Source: CAVWUA01 sp963758025
GTDB taxonomy: Bacteria > Planctomycetota > Planctomycetia > Isosphaerales > Isosphaeraceae
Assembly: GCA_963758025.1 (NCBI GenBank)
Contig: CAVWUA010000013.1
Location: 47,778-111,777, forward strand
DNA length: 64,000 bases
Direction: 5' to 3'
Shown one piece after another: positions 11,027 to 20,688 of this stretch. Under the pieces are notes generated by a model, which was not told the origin of the DNA, ran no database searches, and saw nothing but the letters and a program-made list of their open reading frames with translations. Both the position numbers and the translations under genes were made by a program. Each line of letters begins with the position of its first letter. The first letter of the stretch is position 1.

Positions 11027-12022
11027 ATGCGACTCCCTCGACGCTCGATCCCGACGCTCTGCCTGATCGGCCTCACCCTGGTCGGCCTTGGGGCCGACAA
11101 CCCGCCGACGAACGCCCGACGCCCGGAGAGTGAGGCCGAACTGCGGTCCTGGCTGGAAAACATGGTCTGGTATCACCACTTCACCAACGCCGAGATCGCG
11201 GCGGCGACCGGGTTGGAGGACACGGAGATCGCGGCGGCCTTGAAACGGTTCGACATCCGGCCCGAGACGAAACCGGAACGTCCCGACGACGCGCCTTTGC
11301 TCGTGCTGCCGTATCCCGGCGGGCGGCATCCGCGGATCGGCTTCCTCGACGGCGCGATCGACCCCCAGCGCGAGACGAAGCTGAGCGTCTTCACCCCCTG
11401 GGACCCCTCCAGCTACGTCGTGCTGGACGTCCCCGAGGCGATCTGGTCGAACCTCGGCCTGACCTACCTCGCCCATACCCACGTCCCGACCCTCTGGACG
11501 GAGCGGGGGATCGCACTCGAACGCCTGGAGTGGTCCCGCCGCGACGACGGCTCGCTCGTCATGGAGCGCACCCTGCCCAACGGCATCACCTTCGGCACGA
11601 GGGCCGTCCCGAAAGCCGATCACGTCGCGCTGGAGCAGTGGTTGACCAACGGCACCGATCGCCCCCTGAGCGACCTCCGCGTGCAGGATTGCGTGCTCCT
11701 GAAAGGGGCGAAGGGGTTCAACGCCCAGACGGACGACAACAAGCTCGTCCGGAAACCGTACGTCGCGTGCCGCTCGACCGACGGCCGGCGCTGGATCATC
11801 TCGGCGTGGGAACCCTGCCAGCGGGCCTGGTCAAACCCGCCATGCCCCTGCCTGCACTCCGACCCGCAGTTCCCCGACTGCGCGCCGGGGCAGACCGTGC
11901 GCGTCCGGGGCCTCCTGTCGTTCCACGAAGGGGACGACATCGAGGCCGAACTGAAGCGGCTGGACCGGACCGGCTGGCGCGGCGAAGGAGCGGAACCGAG
12001 CGTCACTCCGCCCGCGCCTTGA
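11027..12022 (+). CDS. secreted protein of unknown function
   Basis: The ATG at 11027 gives a signal peptide (RSIPTLCLIGLTLVGLGA). The mature part is about 305 residues. An early segment (res. 30-75) looks like a small helix-turn-helix or SAM-like motif (FTNAEIAAATGLEDTEIAAA). The remainder has β-rich features such as LLVLPYPGGRHPRIGFLDGA and LTNGTDRPLSDLRVQDCVLL, and a Cys pair (PPCPCLHSDPQF). It resembles planctomycete secreted carbohydrate-linked proteins but I do not recognise a named family. Its last 20 bases overlap the convergent zinc-ribbon gene. Confidence 0.7.
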   Translation: MRLPRRSIPTLCLIGLTLVGLGADNPPTNARRPESEAELRSWLENMVWYHHFTNAEIAAATGLEDTEIAAALKRFDIRPETKPERPDDAPLLVLPYPGGRHPRIGFLDGAIDPQRETKLSVFTPWDPSSYVVLDVPEAIWSNLGLTYLAHTHVPTLWTERGIALERLEWSRRDDGSLVMERTLPNGITFGTRAVPKADHVALEQWLTNGTDRPLSDLRVQDCVLLKGAKGFNAQTDDNKLVRKPYVACRSTDGRRWIISAWEPCQRAWSNPPCPCLHSDPQFPDCAPGQTVRVRGLLSFHEGDDIEAELKRLDRTGWRGEGAEPSVTPPAP

Positions 12023-12423
12023 TCCACCGCGGAAGGTCGGTAACGTCAGGGAAGACCCACCCGCACTCAGCGCCGGCGGTCGAACCGAACGCCAGCCCAT
12101 CCCGGAGACCAACAGGACCCCCAGAAGGCCGGCCACCCCGAGCACCAGCGACGGATGGCGACGGGGAGACGGCGCCGGAGCCACGGATCGAATCCCGGCC
12201 GGTTCCGGCCCAGAGACTGACCCATCCAGCCCGGCGTGGGAGCCGTCTCCGGAAGCTCGTCCGGAGCCGGAATCGGGTCCACGCATCGCTCCCGGGCTGT
12301 TCGAAGACAGAAGACAAAGGCCGCTCCACATTTCGGGCAGGTTTGTTCCTTCGCGTCCTGAGGCCGAGAGCTTCGATAACGTGCCCGACAGCCGCTGCAC
12401 ATCAGCATCCCCGTCTGGATCAT
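12003..12423 (-). pseudogene. small zinc-ribbon membrane protein, two frameshifts
   Basis: The N-terminus from 12423 has two CxxC pairs (MLMCSGCRARYR and QTCPKCGAAFVFCLR), an MJ0042-like zinc ribbon. After a Pro-rich linker the frame changes near 12200 to reveal a membrane segment (PSLVLGVAGLLGVLLVSGMG) and changes again near 12090, ending ECGWVFPDVTDLPRWIKARA. The order zinc ribbon, linker, one membrane helix, short tail is common in planctomycete small proteins. The function is unknown. The two shifts may be errors. Confidence 0.5.
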
Positions 12424-12635
12424 CGGCCCGCCCTCCCCTCTCTCTCAAACCTCCCGATGTCGCACCCAAAGTAAGGCAAGCGTGTCCACCATCTTTTAGA
12501 TACTCCCAAAGAGCGCGATTCTGGGCCACGCTGGACCGTTTTCCTGATTTTTATGGGATTGACGCAGCTCGCCCCCACGAGGCGAATCGAGCCGTGTTTC
12601 GTGTCGGGAATCTGGCAGCGAATCAACGGCAGTCA

Positions 12636-12908
12636 AGGGCGGCTTGTACGAGAAGATGTTTCACTTCTACAACCTGAACCGCGACGCGTTCCTTGACTAC
12701 TATCACAAGCGATCGAACGTCGAAACGATGTCCACAGCATGATCAAAGCGAAGTTCGGAGCCCATTTGCGGAGCAAGACGGATACTGCGATGGTCAACAA
12801 GCGCTCTGCAAAATCCTCTGCCACAACGTCTGCTGCCTGATCCAGTCGCCCTACGAACTGGGGGACGAGGCAACATTCTGGGGAAACCGCCTGGGAGGCC
12901 GAGTGTGA
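12636..12908 (+). pseudogene. transposase C-terminal remnant
   Basis: The fragment reads LYEKMFHFYNLNRDAFLDYY then HKRSNVET, shifts to HSMIKAKFGAHLRSKTDTAM, and shifts again to LCKILCHNVCCLIQSPYELG. This is the conserved C-terminus of a DDE transposase family. The usual upstream catalytic domain is absent, so this is a relic rather than an active element. No inverted repeats were identified. Confidence 0.65.
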
Positions 12909-12979
12909 CGGCCGGGGAGATGGCAGAAGGCGATCCGTTCGAGGCGTGGGCGTGGGTCTAACGTCTAACCGTTAGTCGA

Positions 12980-13756
12980 TCAAGCTGCAAGTACCTCGCA
13001 CACCATGGGCGGATCAGAGACAGGTAGCAAGATTGAGAAATCGCCCAACCTAGCTAGATCTTCTTCCTTATAGACCGGCTTGCGATCATCATAGATTGTG
13101 ACATTCTGCTCGATACCCTGGGGCTCACCGATATCAAACCATCGCCTGAACAGTTCATTAGCCTGGATGTGAGCCTGAGTCGGATTGCTGGCAGCCAAGG
13201 TCAGGATGGAAGACTCGGTTCGGCGACCAAAGACCCGATAGTCGATCCTCACCGGGTTGCCATACCGACCCACGATCTCAACATTCGGCTCGTATCGGAG
13301 TTCACTGTCAGCGAAGATTTCTTCGACTTCCTCGCTGAAAAGCGATTGCTGGGTGGATCGGCGCGTGAAATTCAAATCCGAAACCCTGAGGCAAGCTTGA
13401 GCTAACCGCAACATGCCTTCGGGTATTTGGTCAAGACTGTCGATAGGAAGCGTGAGTTCGCCATCCTTCTTCTGAACGCCGTACAGCCGGATAGCATCTT
13501 CAAGGAACCGCTGACGCTTCTTCGACTCCCAGGGCTTCACCTGGACATTGAGGAGCCAAGCGATCGTCTGCCCGAAGTCGGTTAGTTCAAAACCCTTCAA
13601 CAATGGCTGTTCATTTTGAACAAACACGTCAATGGAACCCCCGTCGGGATAGAGCAGAGCCGTTTCGATCCTGATGTGTCCACGAGGAAGTTGATCGACA
13701 TCCCTGACGAGGGAGTGGCTCGACAGTTTCGACTTCACGGATTCCAAGAGATCCAT
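12980..13756 (-). CDS. DUF1828/DUF1829 domain protein
   Basis: The ATG at 13756 is preferred (MDLLESVKSKLSSHSLVRDV). The N-terminal half matches the DUF1828 pattern (IRIETALLYPDGGSIDVFV, LTDFGQTIAWLL). The C-terminal half (VRIDYRVFGRRTESSILTLA, ANELFRRWFDI) fits DUF1829. Length is 258 residues, complete, with no frameshift. The gene is 8 bp downstream of another small gene on the same strand, so the two are probably co-transcribed and coupled. Base composition is lower in GC than the flanks, and transposase and methyltransferase relics sit on both sides. The function is not known; such cassettes are often found in mobile or defence-type DNA. Confidence 0.8.
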   Translation of the reverse strand: MDLLESVKSKLSSHSLVRDVDQLPRGHIRIETALLYPDGGSIDVFVQNEQPLLKGFELTDFGQTIAWLLNVQVKPWESKKRQRFLEDAIRLYGVQKKDGELTLPIDSLDQIPEGMLRLAQACLRVSDLNFTRRSTQQSLFSEEVEEIFADSELRYEPNVEIVGRYGNPVRIDYRVFGRRTESSILTLAASNPTQAHIQANELFRRWFDIGEPQGIEQNVTIYDDRKPVYKEEDLARLGDFSILLPVSDPPMVCEVLAA

Positions 13757-13764
13757 TGCTAGCC

Positions 13765-14202
13765 TCAACGGCTCGTACCGGGGGCGTAGAAAACCCCGTC
13801 GTGCGTGATCCGGGCCATCTCGCAAAATGCCGTGAACAAGACCTCAACCGGCCGGCTCGACAAATCCGGGCGATCAATGACACCATCCGGCAGATTGCGG
13901 TCGGGGCATTGCTCGCTCTGGAGGGAGTGCTTGTGAGTACGCCCGCAGGGGCGATGAACCTGCCCATTCACATCTAGTCGGCAGATAGGACCGAGACCCG
14001 GCACATGGACATTGAACGTCGTGGAACCGATCTGCGGGTTGTGCGTGATGTTCAGCCGAACATCAACCCCGCGCGAATTTGTGATACGCAATTCCTCTGT
14101 CGTCAGCAGGGGCCGAGCCGCTTGACGGGCAATGAAGCGAATATCACCCTCAATCGTCTTCCCCGGCAGATCCCGCAGCATCTCGAAGGAAGCACGGTTC
14201 AT
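13765..14202 (-). CDS. small protein upstream of DUF1828 gene, possibly DUF6978-like
   Basis: A complete 145-residue protein, starting MNRASFEMLRDLPGKTIEGD. It has a His/Cys-bearing central segment (ICRLDVNGQVHRPCGRTHKH) and no signal peptide or membrane helix. It is separated by 8 bp from the DUF1828 gene, suggesting a two-gene unit. I do not recognise it firmly; the general layout is compatible with DUF6978-type partners. No function is claimed. Confidence 0.6.
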   Translation of the reverse strand: MNRASFEMLRDLPGKTIEGDIRFIARQAARPLLTTEELRITNSRGVDVRLNITHNPQIGSTTFNVHVPGLGPICRLDVNGQVHRPCGRTHKHSLQSEQCPDRNLPDGVIDRPDLSSRPVEVLFTAFCEMARITHDGVFYAPGTSR

Positions 14203-14312
14203 GACGCAGAGCCCAGAATGAATGATCTAAGCCGATAGCCGACCCTCAAATGGCCAGTGTACCGAAGTCCATGAAGAAAAAAAGACCGTTGTCACGATTC
14301 TTCTGTCCCGCT

Positions 14313-14463
14313 CTATCGGCTCAGGCTGAGCGGGATCTCCCCCTCCAGGATCTGCGCGACCCTCACCGGCACGATCTCCCGCCCCTCCCGGCAGAAGAAT
14401 GCCCGGATCTCGGTCTCGGCGTCCAGGGTGAAGTCGAACGAGACGAAGAGTCCCTTGCCACCT
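14313..14463 (-). pseudogene. C-terminal remnant of a DNA methyltransferase-like protein
   Basis: The fragment GKGLFVSFDFTLDAETEIRA followed by REGREIVPVRVAQILEGEI resembles the C-terminus of adenine-specific methylases associated with restriction systems. No upstream catalytic motif (such as DPPY) is present, so only a tail remains. It lies next to the DUF1828 pair. Confidence 0.4.
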
Positions 14464-14860
14464 GTCTGGCTAAGATGCGAGCATGATGCCCGAGTAAGAC
14501 AGATCCAATTTCGGGAGTAGAACACCTTTGTCCCCTAATTCGCTGGCCGGTTTCAATCGCCGGGCAGAGCTAGGATCCGTGCCAACGAGGTCACTCCTAA
14601 AATTTACTCAAAAATTTCGATAGAATCATTATTGTACCGCAATCATTCATGATTTCTTCAATGGGTCGATCCGCAAGCCCTGGACGACACCCTCTGGAGA
14701 TTCAGAAATCCTCTCGCCGCGGGAAGAATTCCAGAAGTCCACGAGCCTCCGCAACGAGATTATCTCCTTTGAGGAAGCACCAGGCCTTTCCCTACGCGGT
14801 TCTTTGATAATACGTGACGAGCGTTCGCGCATCTTCGAGTCGAGAGCAAAACTCCCGCGC
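14464..14860. other. intergenic stretch, no gene seen
   Basis: About 400 bases without a convincing gene. Bases 14595-14650 are A/T-rich compared with the surroundings (AAAATTTACTCAAAAATTTC), which could hold promoters or mark foreign DNA. Nothing further is recognisable. Confidence 0.5.
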
Positions 14861-15136
14861 CGAACGAACCCATCTGCCATTCTGGCAGACCTCCCCAAGG
14901 TCCGGTATTTCCAGGGAATACCGCTTACCCTCCCTCCGTGGCGAGCGAGCGCAGCAAAACACAACTTCTTTTCACACCAGGAGATAAGCTCGGATTACCG
15001 AACGAACCCATCTGCCATTCTGGCAGACTTCCCAAAGGCCGGTTTTTCCAGGGGAAAACCGCTTACCCTCCCTCCGTGGCGAGCGAGCGCGCAAAACATA
15101 ACTTCTTATCGCGCCAAGGAGATAAGTTCGGATTAC
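14861..15136. repeat. 138-bp tandem repeat, two copies, with two hairpins each
   Basis: Copy 1 spans 14861-14998 and copy 2 14999-15136; a third begins at 15137 for about 10 bases. Each copy has hairpin 1 (TCTGCCATTCTGGCAGA, 7-bp stem) and hairpin 2. In copy 1, hairpin 2 has the stem CGGTATT/AATACCG; in copy 2 it is CGGTTTT/AAAACCG. Both sides of the stem have changed together. Confidence 0.85.
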
Positions 15137-15347
15137 CGAACGAACCCAACGCCTCGACCTCCACCGGCGCCGACCGAACCCAGGCGTTCCGAAAGGGGCA
15201 ACCCGGTAAAGGGTTGCGTTCACGAGGGGCCGGAGCGCCCTGGCTCCGAGCGTCGGCGCGGTCGGGCGTGGCGGAGGCGGGGGCGGTCCGCTACACTCGC
15301 TCTTTTGGAGGAGGATGGAGGCCTCGGCGATCAAGGGGAGACGGACC

Positions 15348-18300
15348 ATGCGGATGTGGGGACTCGGGATCGGGCTGTTGCTGGGACTGGCGAGCCTCGC
15401 GATGGCGGAGCCGCCTCGGTCGCGCGACGACCGGTTGAGCGTGAACCTGTTCGCCGCCGAGCCGGACATCGTGACCCCGACCGGGATCGCCGTCGATCGC
15501 CGCGGGCGCGTCTTCTGCATCGAGAGCCATACCCACTTCCGCCCCGACGACTATGAGGGGCCTCCGGCCGACCGCATCCGCATCTTCGAGGACACCGATG
15601 GCGACGACCGGGCCGACGCCATTCGCACCTTCTTCGAAGGGACGAAGTGGACGATGAACCTGGCGTTCGACCGGGACGGGTCCCTGGTCGTCGCCACCCG
15701 TTACGAGGTCTTCCGCCTCCGCGACCGCGATGGCGACGACAAGGCCGACGAGAAGACGACCCTCGTCCGCCTGGACACCCCCGGCCAGTATCCGCACAAC
15801 GGCCTGGGCGGGCTCGCGTTCGACGCGTTCGGGAACCTCTACATCGGCCTCGGCGAGAACCTGGGGGAGTCGTACTCCCTGGTCGGCTCGGATGGCACGA
15901 CGCTCGAAGGGGGCGGCGAGGGGGGGAACATCTACCGTTGCCGGCCCGACGGGTCTGGCCTGGTGCGGATCGCCACCGGGTTCTGGAACCCGTTCGCCCT
16001 GGCCTTCGACCCCTTCGGCCGGCTCTTCGCCGTCGATAACGACCCCGATAGCCGCCCTCCTTGCCGGCTCCTGCACATCGTCGCGGGGGGAGATTACGGG
16101 TTCCGTTTCCGCAACGGGCGCAAGGGGTTGCATCCGTTCACAAGCTGGAACGGCGAGCTGCCCGGCACCTTGCCGATGGTCTGCGGCACGGGGGAGGCCC
16201 CGAGCGGCCTGGTCGTCTATGAGTCGGACGGCCTGCCGGAGGAGTACCGGGGCAGCGTGCTCGTGACCTCCTGGGGGGACCACCGCCTGGAGCGTTACCG
16301 CCTGCAGGCTCGCGGGGCGTCGTTCGGCTCGACCCTGGAGCCGGTCCTCGTCGGCGGGGAGGACTTCCGGCCGGTCGGCATCGCCGTCGCGCCGGACGGG
16401 TCGCTCTACCTGAGCGACTGGGTGGATAAGTCCTACCCGCTGCACGGCAAGGGGCGGATCTGGCACGTCCGGCGCAAGGCCCCTCAGCCGCGGGCGGAGC
16501 CATCGCTCGACCACCCGGACCGCCACATCCGGGAGGAGGTCGCGCGGGGGGCGAACGACGCATTGCTGAGGATGACCGTCCTCGACGATCTCGACCCGAG
16601 AGGCCGCGCCTCGGCCCTGGCCGAGCTGATCCGTCGGGGCGAGAAGGTCCCGCCGTCCCTGGACGACCCTGATCCCGGCGTGCGGGGCATGGCGGTTCGG
16701 GCCTTGCCGCCGGACCTTCTGGATCAGAAGGCCGATCAAGGCGTGCACGACCCCGCCGCCATCGTCCGCGCGGCGGCGCTGCGGCGTTGGTCGCTGAGGG
16801 ATGATCCCGAGGCGTCGAAGGCGGATGTCCTCGCGGTGCTCCTCCCCGCGCTGGAGTCGGACGACCCGTTCCTCCGCCAGGGCGCCCGCGAGAGCCTGAA
16901 ACGCTGGCCGGACGTGTCGGAGCTGGTCACCTTCGCCCGAGAGGCGGACTACCCCAGGCGACGGCTCGGCCTGCTCCTGGTGCTCCGCGACCTGGACACG
17001 CCCGAGGCCCGCGAGGCCCTGCCACGGTTCCTGAACGACCCCGACCCGGATGTCCGGTTCGCGGCGATCCAGTGGGTCGGCGAGCGGGGGCTGGAGGCGT
17101 ATCGGCCCGCCCTGGTCAAGGGCCTGGCTGGCGGGGCCGTCACACGGCAGCTCTTTGAGGGCTACCTCGCGGCCCTGGAGCGGCTCGACGGGACAGGCCG
17201 CCTCCTGAACCAGGAGATCGGCGGGCAGGAGTACGTCGCGGCCCTCCTGCACGACCCGGCGACCCCGGACGCCGTCCGTCGGCGGGCCTTGCGGGTGCTC
17301 CAGCCCGACCACCCCGCCCTGACCCTGGAGCGGCTCCGGGGGTTCCTCCAGACCGAGGACCCCGGCCTGCGGCTCGAAGCCGTGCGGACCTTGCGGGAAA
17401 GCCCGCACGAGGGGCGCTTGCCGATCCTGCTCGACCTCGCCCGCGATCCCGGCGCGTCCGAGACGCTGCGAGCCGAGGCCGTCGTCGGGCTCTCAGGCGA
17501 CGAGCCTCGGCAGCGCGAGACGCTGCTCGCCCTGGCGACCGACGGCCCCCCCAGCGTGCGACGGGAGGCCCTGCGGTCCCTCCGGGGCGTCACGCTGACC
17601 GACGCCCAGCGCGAGACCCTGGAGCAAGCCGCTCAGGGGGACGAGGCGGCCCAGAGTTTGCTGGCGACCCTCAACGCGACCGACCGGTTCCCAGATGCGC
17701 CAAGGGCCGACGAACCTCGACGGCTGGCGGCAGCGGCTGGACGGTCCTGGCGACCCGTCGGCCGGCGAGCGGTTGTTCTTCCACCCGAAGGGGCCGGGCT
17801 GCTTCCGCTGTCATGAGGTCGATGGACGGGGCGGGCGGATCGGTCCGGAGCTGGCCACGACCGGCCGGGCGACTCGACCGCCCCCGCCTGATCGCGTCGA
17901 TCGTGCAGCCGAGCGCGGAGATCGCCCCGATGTTCGTCCCCTGGCGGATCGCCCGCAACGATGGCACGATCGTCCAGGGCCTGCTCGTCCGCGAGACGAT
18001 CGACGGCGGGCAGGTCTATGCCGACCGCGACGGGCAGACCGTCACCCTGAAGCCGGAGGAGATCGCCGAGCGGCGGCCGGAGTCGATCTCGATCATGCCC
18101 GAGGACCTCGCCCACACGATGACCCCGAGGGAGTTCCGCGACCTGCTCGCCTTCCTCCAGGCTCCCGCCGGGGACGTGCCCGCGCGGGCGGATAACGCCC
18201 TGAGCGACCGCGAACGGGCCGACGGCTGGGTCTTGCTGTTCGATGGCAAGACCCTCGACGGCTGGATGACCAGCAGCCGAGGCCCCAGCCGCACGCCCGT

Positions 18301-18829
18301 CGAGGACGGCTGCATCAACCCGCACGGCTGCGGCGGATACATGATGATCCACGAGCGGGAGTGGTCCGACTTCGCCCTGTCGCTCGACTTCAAGCTCAGC
18401 GAGGGCTGCAATAGCGGGGTCTTCGTCCGGACGTTCCCGCTCGAACCCCGGCCCGGCAAGGACGTCGGCTACAACGGGATCGAGGTCGCGCTGGACGACA
18501 CCCAGACGGCCGGCCCGCACGACACCGGAGCGCTCTACGACCTGGTCCCGCCGTCGCGCAACGCCATGAAGCCCGCCGGTCAGTGGAACCACCTGGAGGT
18601 CACCTGCGACGGCCCCCGGATCACCGTCGCGGTGAACGGCGAGGTCGTCACCCGAATGAACCTCGACGAATGGACCAAGCCCAACGTCCGGCCGGACGGC
18701 ACGCCCCACAAGTTCGACGTCGCCTACAAGGACCACCCGCGCCACGGCTACATCGGTCTGCAGGACCACGGCGCCCCTTGCTGGTTCAAGAACATCAAGA
18801 TCCGCCCGATTTCCCCCGAGCGACCATGA
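15348..18829 (+). CDS. PVC-type membrane-bound dehydrogenase, HEAT repeats, cytochrome c and DUF1080 domains
   Basis: The start is the ATG at 15348, 8 bases after AGGGGAG, giving a signal peptide (GLGIGLLLGLASLAMA). Domains in order: an NHL/SGL-like β-propeller (PDIVTPTGIAVDRRGRVFCI, DTDGDDRADAIRTFFEG, NPFALAFDPFGRLFAVDND) in res. 30-370; HEAT-like repeats (res. ~390-780); a cytochrome c motif (FRCHEVDGRGG, CxxCH type) near res. 820; then a DUF1080 domain (WVLLFDGKTLDGWMTSS, HGYIGLQDHGAPCWFKNIKI). It spans three frames, shifting near 17690 and 17870, and when joined is about 1160 residues. Such proteins are thought to act on sugars in the periplasm. The stop overlaps the amidase start by 4 bp (ATGA), so the two are coupled. 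Confidence 0.85.
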
Positions 18830-20166
18830 CCCACGACCTGACCATCGACCCACCCCTGGACGAGACGATCGAGGGGAACGCCCAGGCCCTGCGCGACGGC
18901 AGGCGGACGTGCCTGGACGTGCTCGACGCCTGCCTGGCCCGCATCGACGCGTGGGAGCCGAAGGTCCATGCCTGGGTGCTCGTCGATCGTGAAGGGGCAC
19001 GCGGCCAGGCCCGCGCCCTGGAGGAAGAGCGCGAGGCGGGGCGGCTCTGGGGTCCTTTGCACGGCATCCCGGTGGGGATCAAGGACATCGTGAACGTCAC
19101 CGGCCAGCCGACGGCCGCCGGGTTCGGCCCCTGGGTTCAGCGGGCATCGGGCGGCGATGCTCCGATCGTCGCCCGCCTCCGCGCGGCCGGAGCGGTGATT
19201 CTGGGCAAGACGGTCACGACCCCGTTCGCCTGGATCGACCCGCCTCCGACCCGCAACCCGTGGAACCTCGACCGCACGCCAGGCGGCTCGTCGAGCGGCT
19301 CGGCCGCCGCCTTGGCCTGCGGCATGGCCCTGGGTGCGATCGGCTCGCAGACCGGCGGGTCGATCACCCGCCCGGCGGCCTTCTGCGGCGTGGCCGGGCT
19401 CAAGCCGACCTTCGGCCGCCTCAGCGCCGAGGGGATCGTCCCGCTCGCCCCGAGCCTCGACCACCCCGGCCCCCTCGCCCGCACCGTCGGCGACCTCGCC
19501 GCGCTCTGGGAGACGATCGCCGGTCCCGACCCGAGAGATCAGAGGGATATGCCCGGAGCGACCATCCGCCTGGGCCGCCCTCGCGGCCTCTTTCACGACC
19601 GGGCCGAACCGGCCATGCGGGAGGCTCTTGACGGGGCACTCGACGCCCTGCAAGCCTCCGGCATGGGCGTGACGGAGACCGCGTTGCCGGGGTCGTTCGC
19701 CGACGTGATCCGCTGTCACCGCCTCATCATGGCCGCCGAGGCGGCCTCCTGGCACGAGCCGCTCCGGGCCGAGCACCTCGACGCCTACCCGCCCCGCATT
19801 CGGGACCTGGTGGCCGAGGGCCTGTCGATTCCCGCCACGGAGTACATCCGCTGCCGCCAGCACCAGGACCAGCTCAGGCGGGAGATCCTCGCCTGCTTCG
19901 AGGGGATCGACGCCCTGGCGACCCCCGCCGCGATGGGAACGGCCCCCGACCCCACAACGACGGGCGACCCGGTGATGAACTCCCCCTGGAGTTACACCGG
20001 GTTGCCCACCGTCAACCTGCCGATCGGCCTCTCACCCGAGGGCCTGCCGCTGGGCCTGCAGCTCGTCGGCCGCCCGTTCGGCGAGCGAGCCTTGCTGGAG
20101 GTCGCCCGGCGCTGCGAGACGATCCTCCGAAGCCGCCGAACGGGCGGGGCAGGGGGGCTGTCGTGA
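18826..20166 (+). CDS. amidase signature family hydrolase
   Basis: A complete protein of 446 residues. The Ser-cisSer-Lys catalytic set is visible: Lys86 in GIPVGIKDIVN, the Gly/Ser loop TPGGSSSGSAAALACG (Ser155-157) and Ser179 in GSQTGGSITRPAAFCG. The spacing of 24 residues between the two serines fits the family. There is no signal peptide, so it is cytoplasmic. It could hydrolyse an amide such as a short acyl or aryl amide; the substrate cannot be told from the sequence. The start overlaps the previous stop (ATGA at 18826-18829), so it is in one operon with the dehydrogenase. Confidence 0.92.
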   Translation: MTHDLTIDPPLDETIEGNAQALRDGRRTCLDVLDACLARIDAWEPKVHAWVLVDREGARGQARALEEEREAGRLWGPLHGIPVGIKDIVNVTGQPTAAGFGPWVQRASGGDAPIVARLRAAGAVILGKTVTTPFAWIDPPPTRNPWNLDRTPGGSSSGSAAALACGMALGAIGSQTGGSITRPAAFCGVAGLKPTFGRLSAEGIVPLAPSLDHPGPLARTVGDLAALWETIAGPDPRDQRDMPGATIRLGRPRGLFHDRAEPAMREALDGALDALQASGMGVTETALPGSFADVIRCHRLIMAAEAASWHEPLRAEHLDAYPPRIRDLVAEGLSIPATEYIRCRQHQDQLRREILACFEGIDALATPAAMGTAPDPTTTGDPVMNSPWSYTGLPTVNLPIGLSPEGLPLGLQLVGRPFGERALLEVARRCETILRSRRTGGAGGLS

Positions 20167-20173
20167 GGATCGC

Positions 20174-20452
20174 TCAGGGGCCGACCCGTCCTCCCGCCAA
20201 TCCTCCCGCGATCGCCAGGATGACGACGAGGATCAGCCCGATCACGAACAGGCCGACGGCGATCATGCCCATGACCCGGCCCGCCACGGCGATCCCCTCG
20301 GGTTCCACCCCCCGGGTTCGGCATTCTTCCATGTACCGGTTGCCCATGATCCAGGCGACAATCGCCAGGGGGAAGCAGACGAACAGACCGAGCAAACCGA
20401 GGATAAAGATCGTGGTCGCGCCTTCCGGCTTGCTGGACGGAGGTACGCTCAT
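20174..20452 (-). CDS. small DUF4190-like membrane protein
   Basis: A 92-residue protein with two hydrophobic helices (IFILGLLGLFVCFPLAIVAW and VMGMIAVGLFVIGLILVVIL). A short polar loop between them carries RYMEECRTRGVEPEGIA. This arrangement is typical of DUF4190 proteins, whose role is unknown. It faces the amidase gene tail to tail with a gap of 7 bp. Confidence 0.7.
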   Translation of the reverse strand: MSVPPSSKPEGATTIFILGLLGLFVCFPLAIVAWIMGNRYMEECRTRGVEPEGIAVAGRVMGMIAVGLFVIGLILVVILAIAGGLAGGRVGP

Positions 20453-20688
20453 ACCGTGTTCTCCCTTGTCAAAAGGTCCCCAAAAGGGTCACCGCGATCG
20501 GTCTTACATGAGGAACAACCGGAGGCCGAACCTATGTCATCCCTGGCACGTTTGCAACGATTTTCTTCGTTGGATTGACGAATCTCGATCTGGAGGTTGC
20601 AACTGGTGACGGCCAGGGGACCGGGGTATGATCCGAAGAGATGCACGACGAGATCGGTCGGACCCACCTCGGCCCGAGGAGCCAGACC

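Noticed and set aside
14647..14964. Possible 105-residue gene on the minus strand
   Set aside because: It runs into the tandem repeat, has no ribosome site and no recognisable family.
14861..15136. Repeat array considered as a CRISPR
   Set aside because: Only two copies of 138 bp with no short spacers and no cas genes; it is a tandem repeat.
15291..17408. Long reading frame on the minus strand opposite the dehydrogenase
   Set aside because: It mirrors a clear plus-strand gene, has an Arg/Gly/Val-rich translation with no domain, and is a GC-driven shadow.
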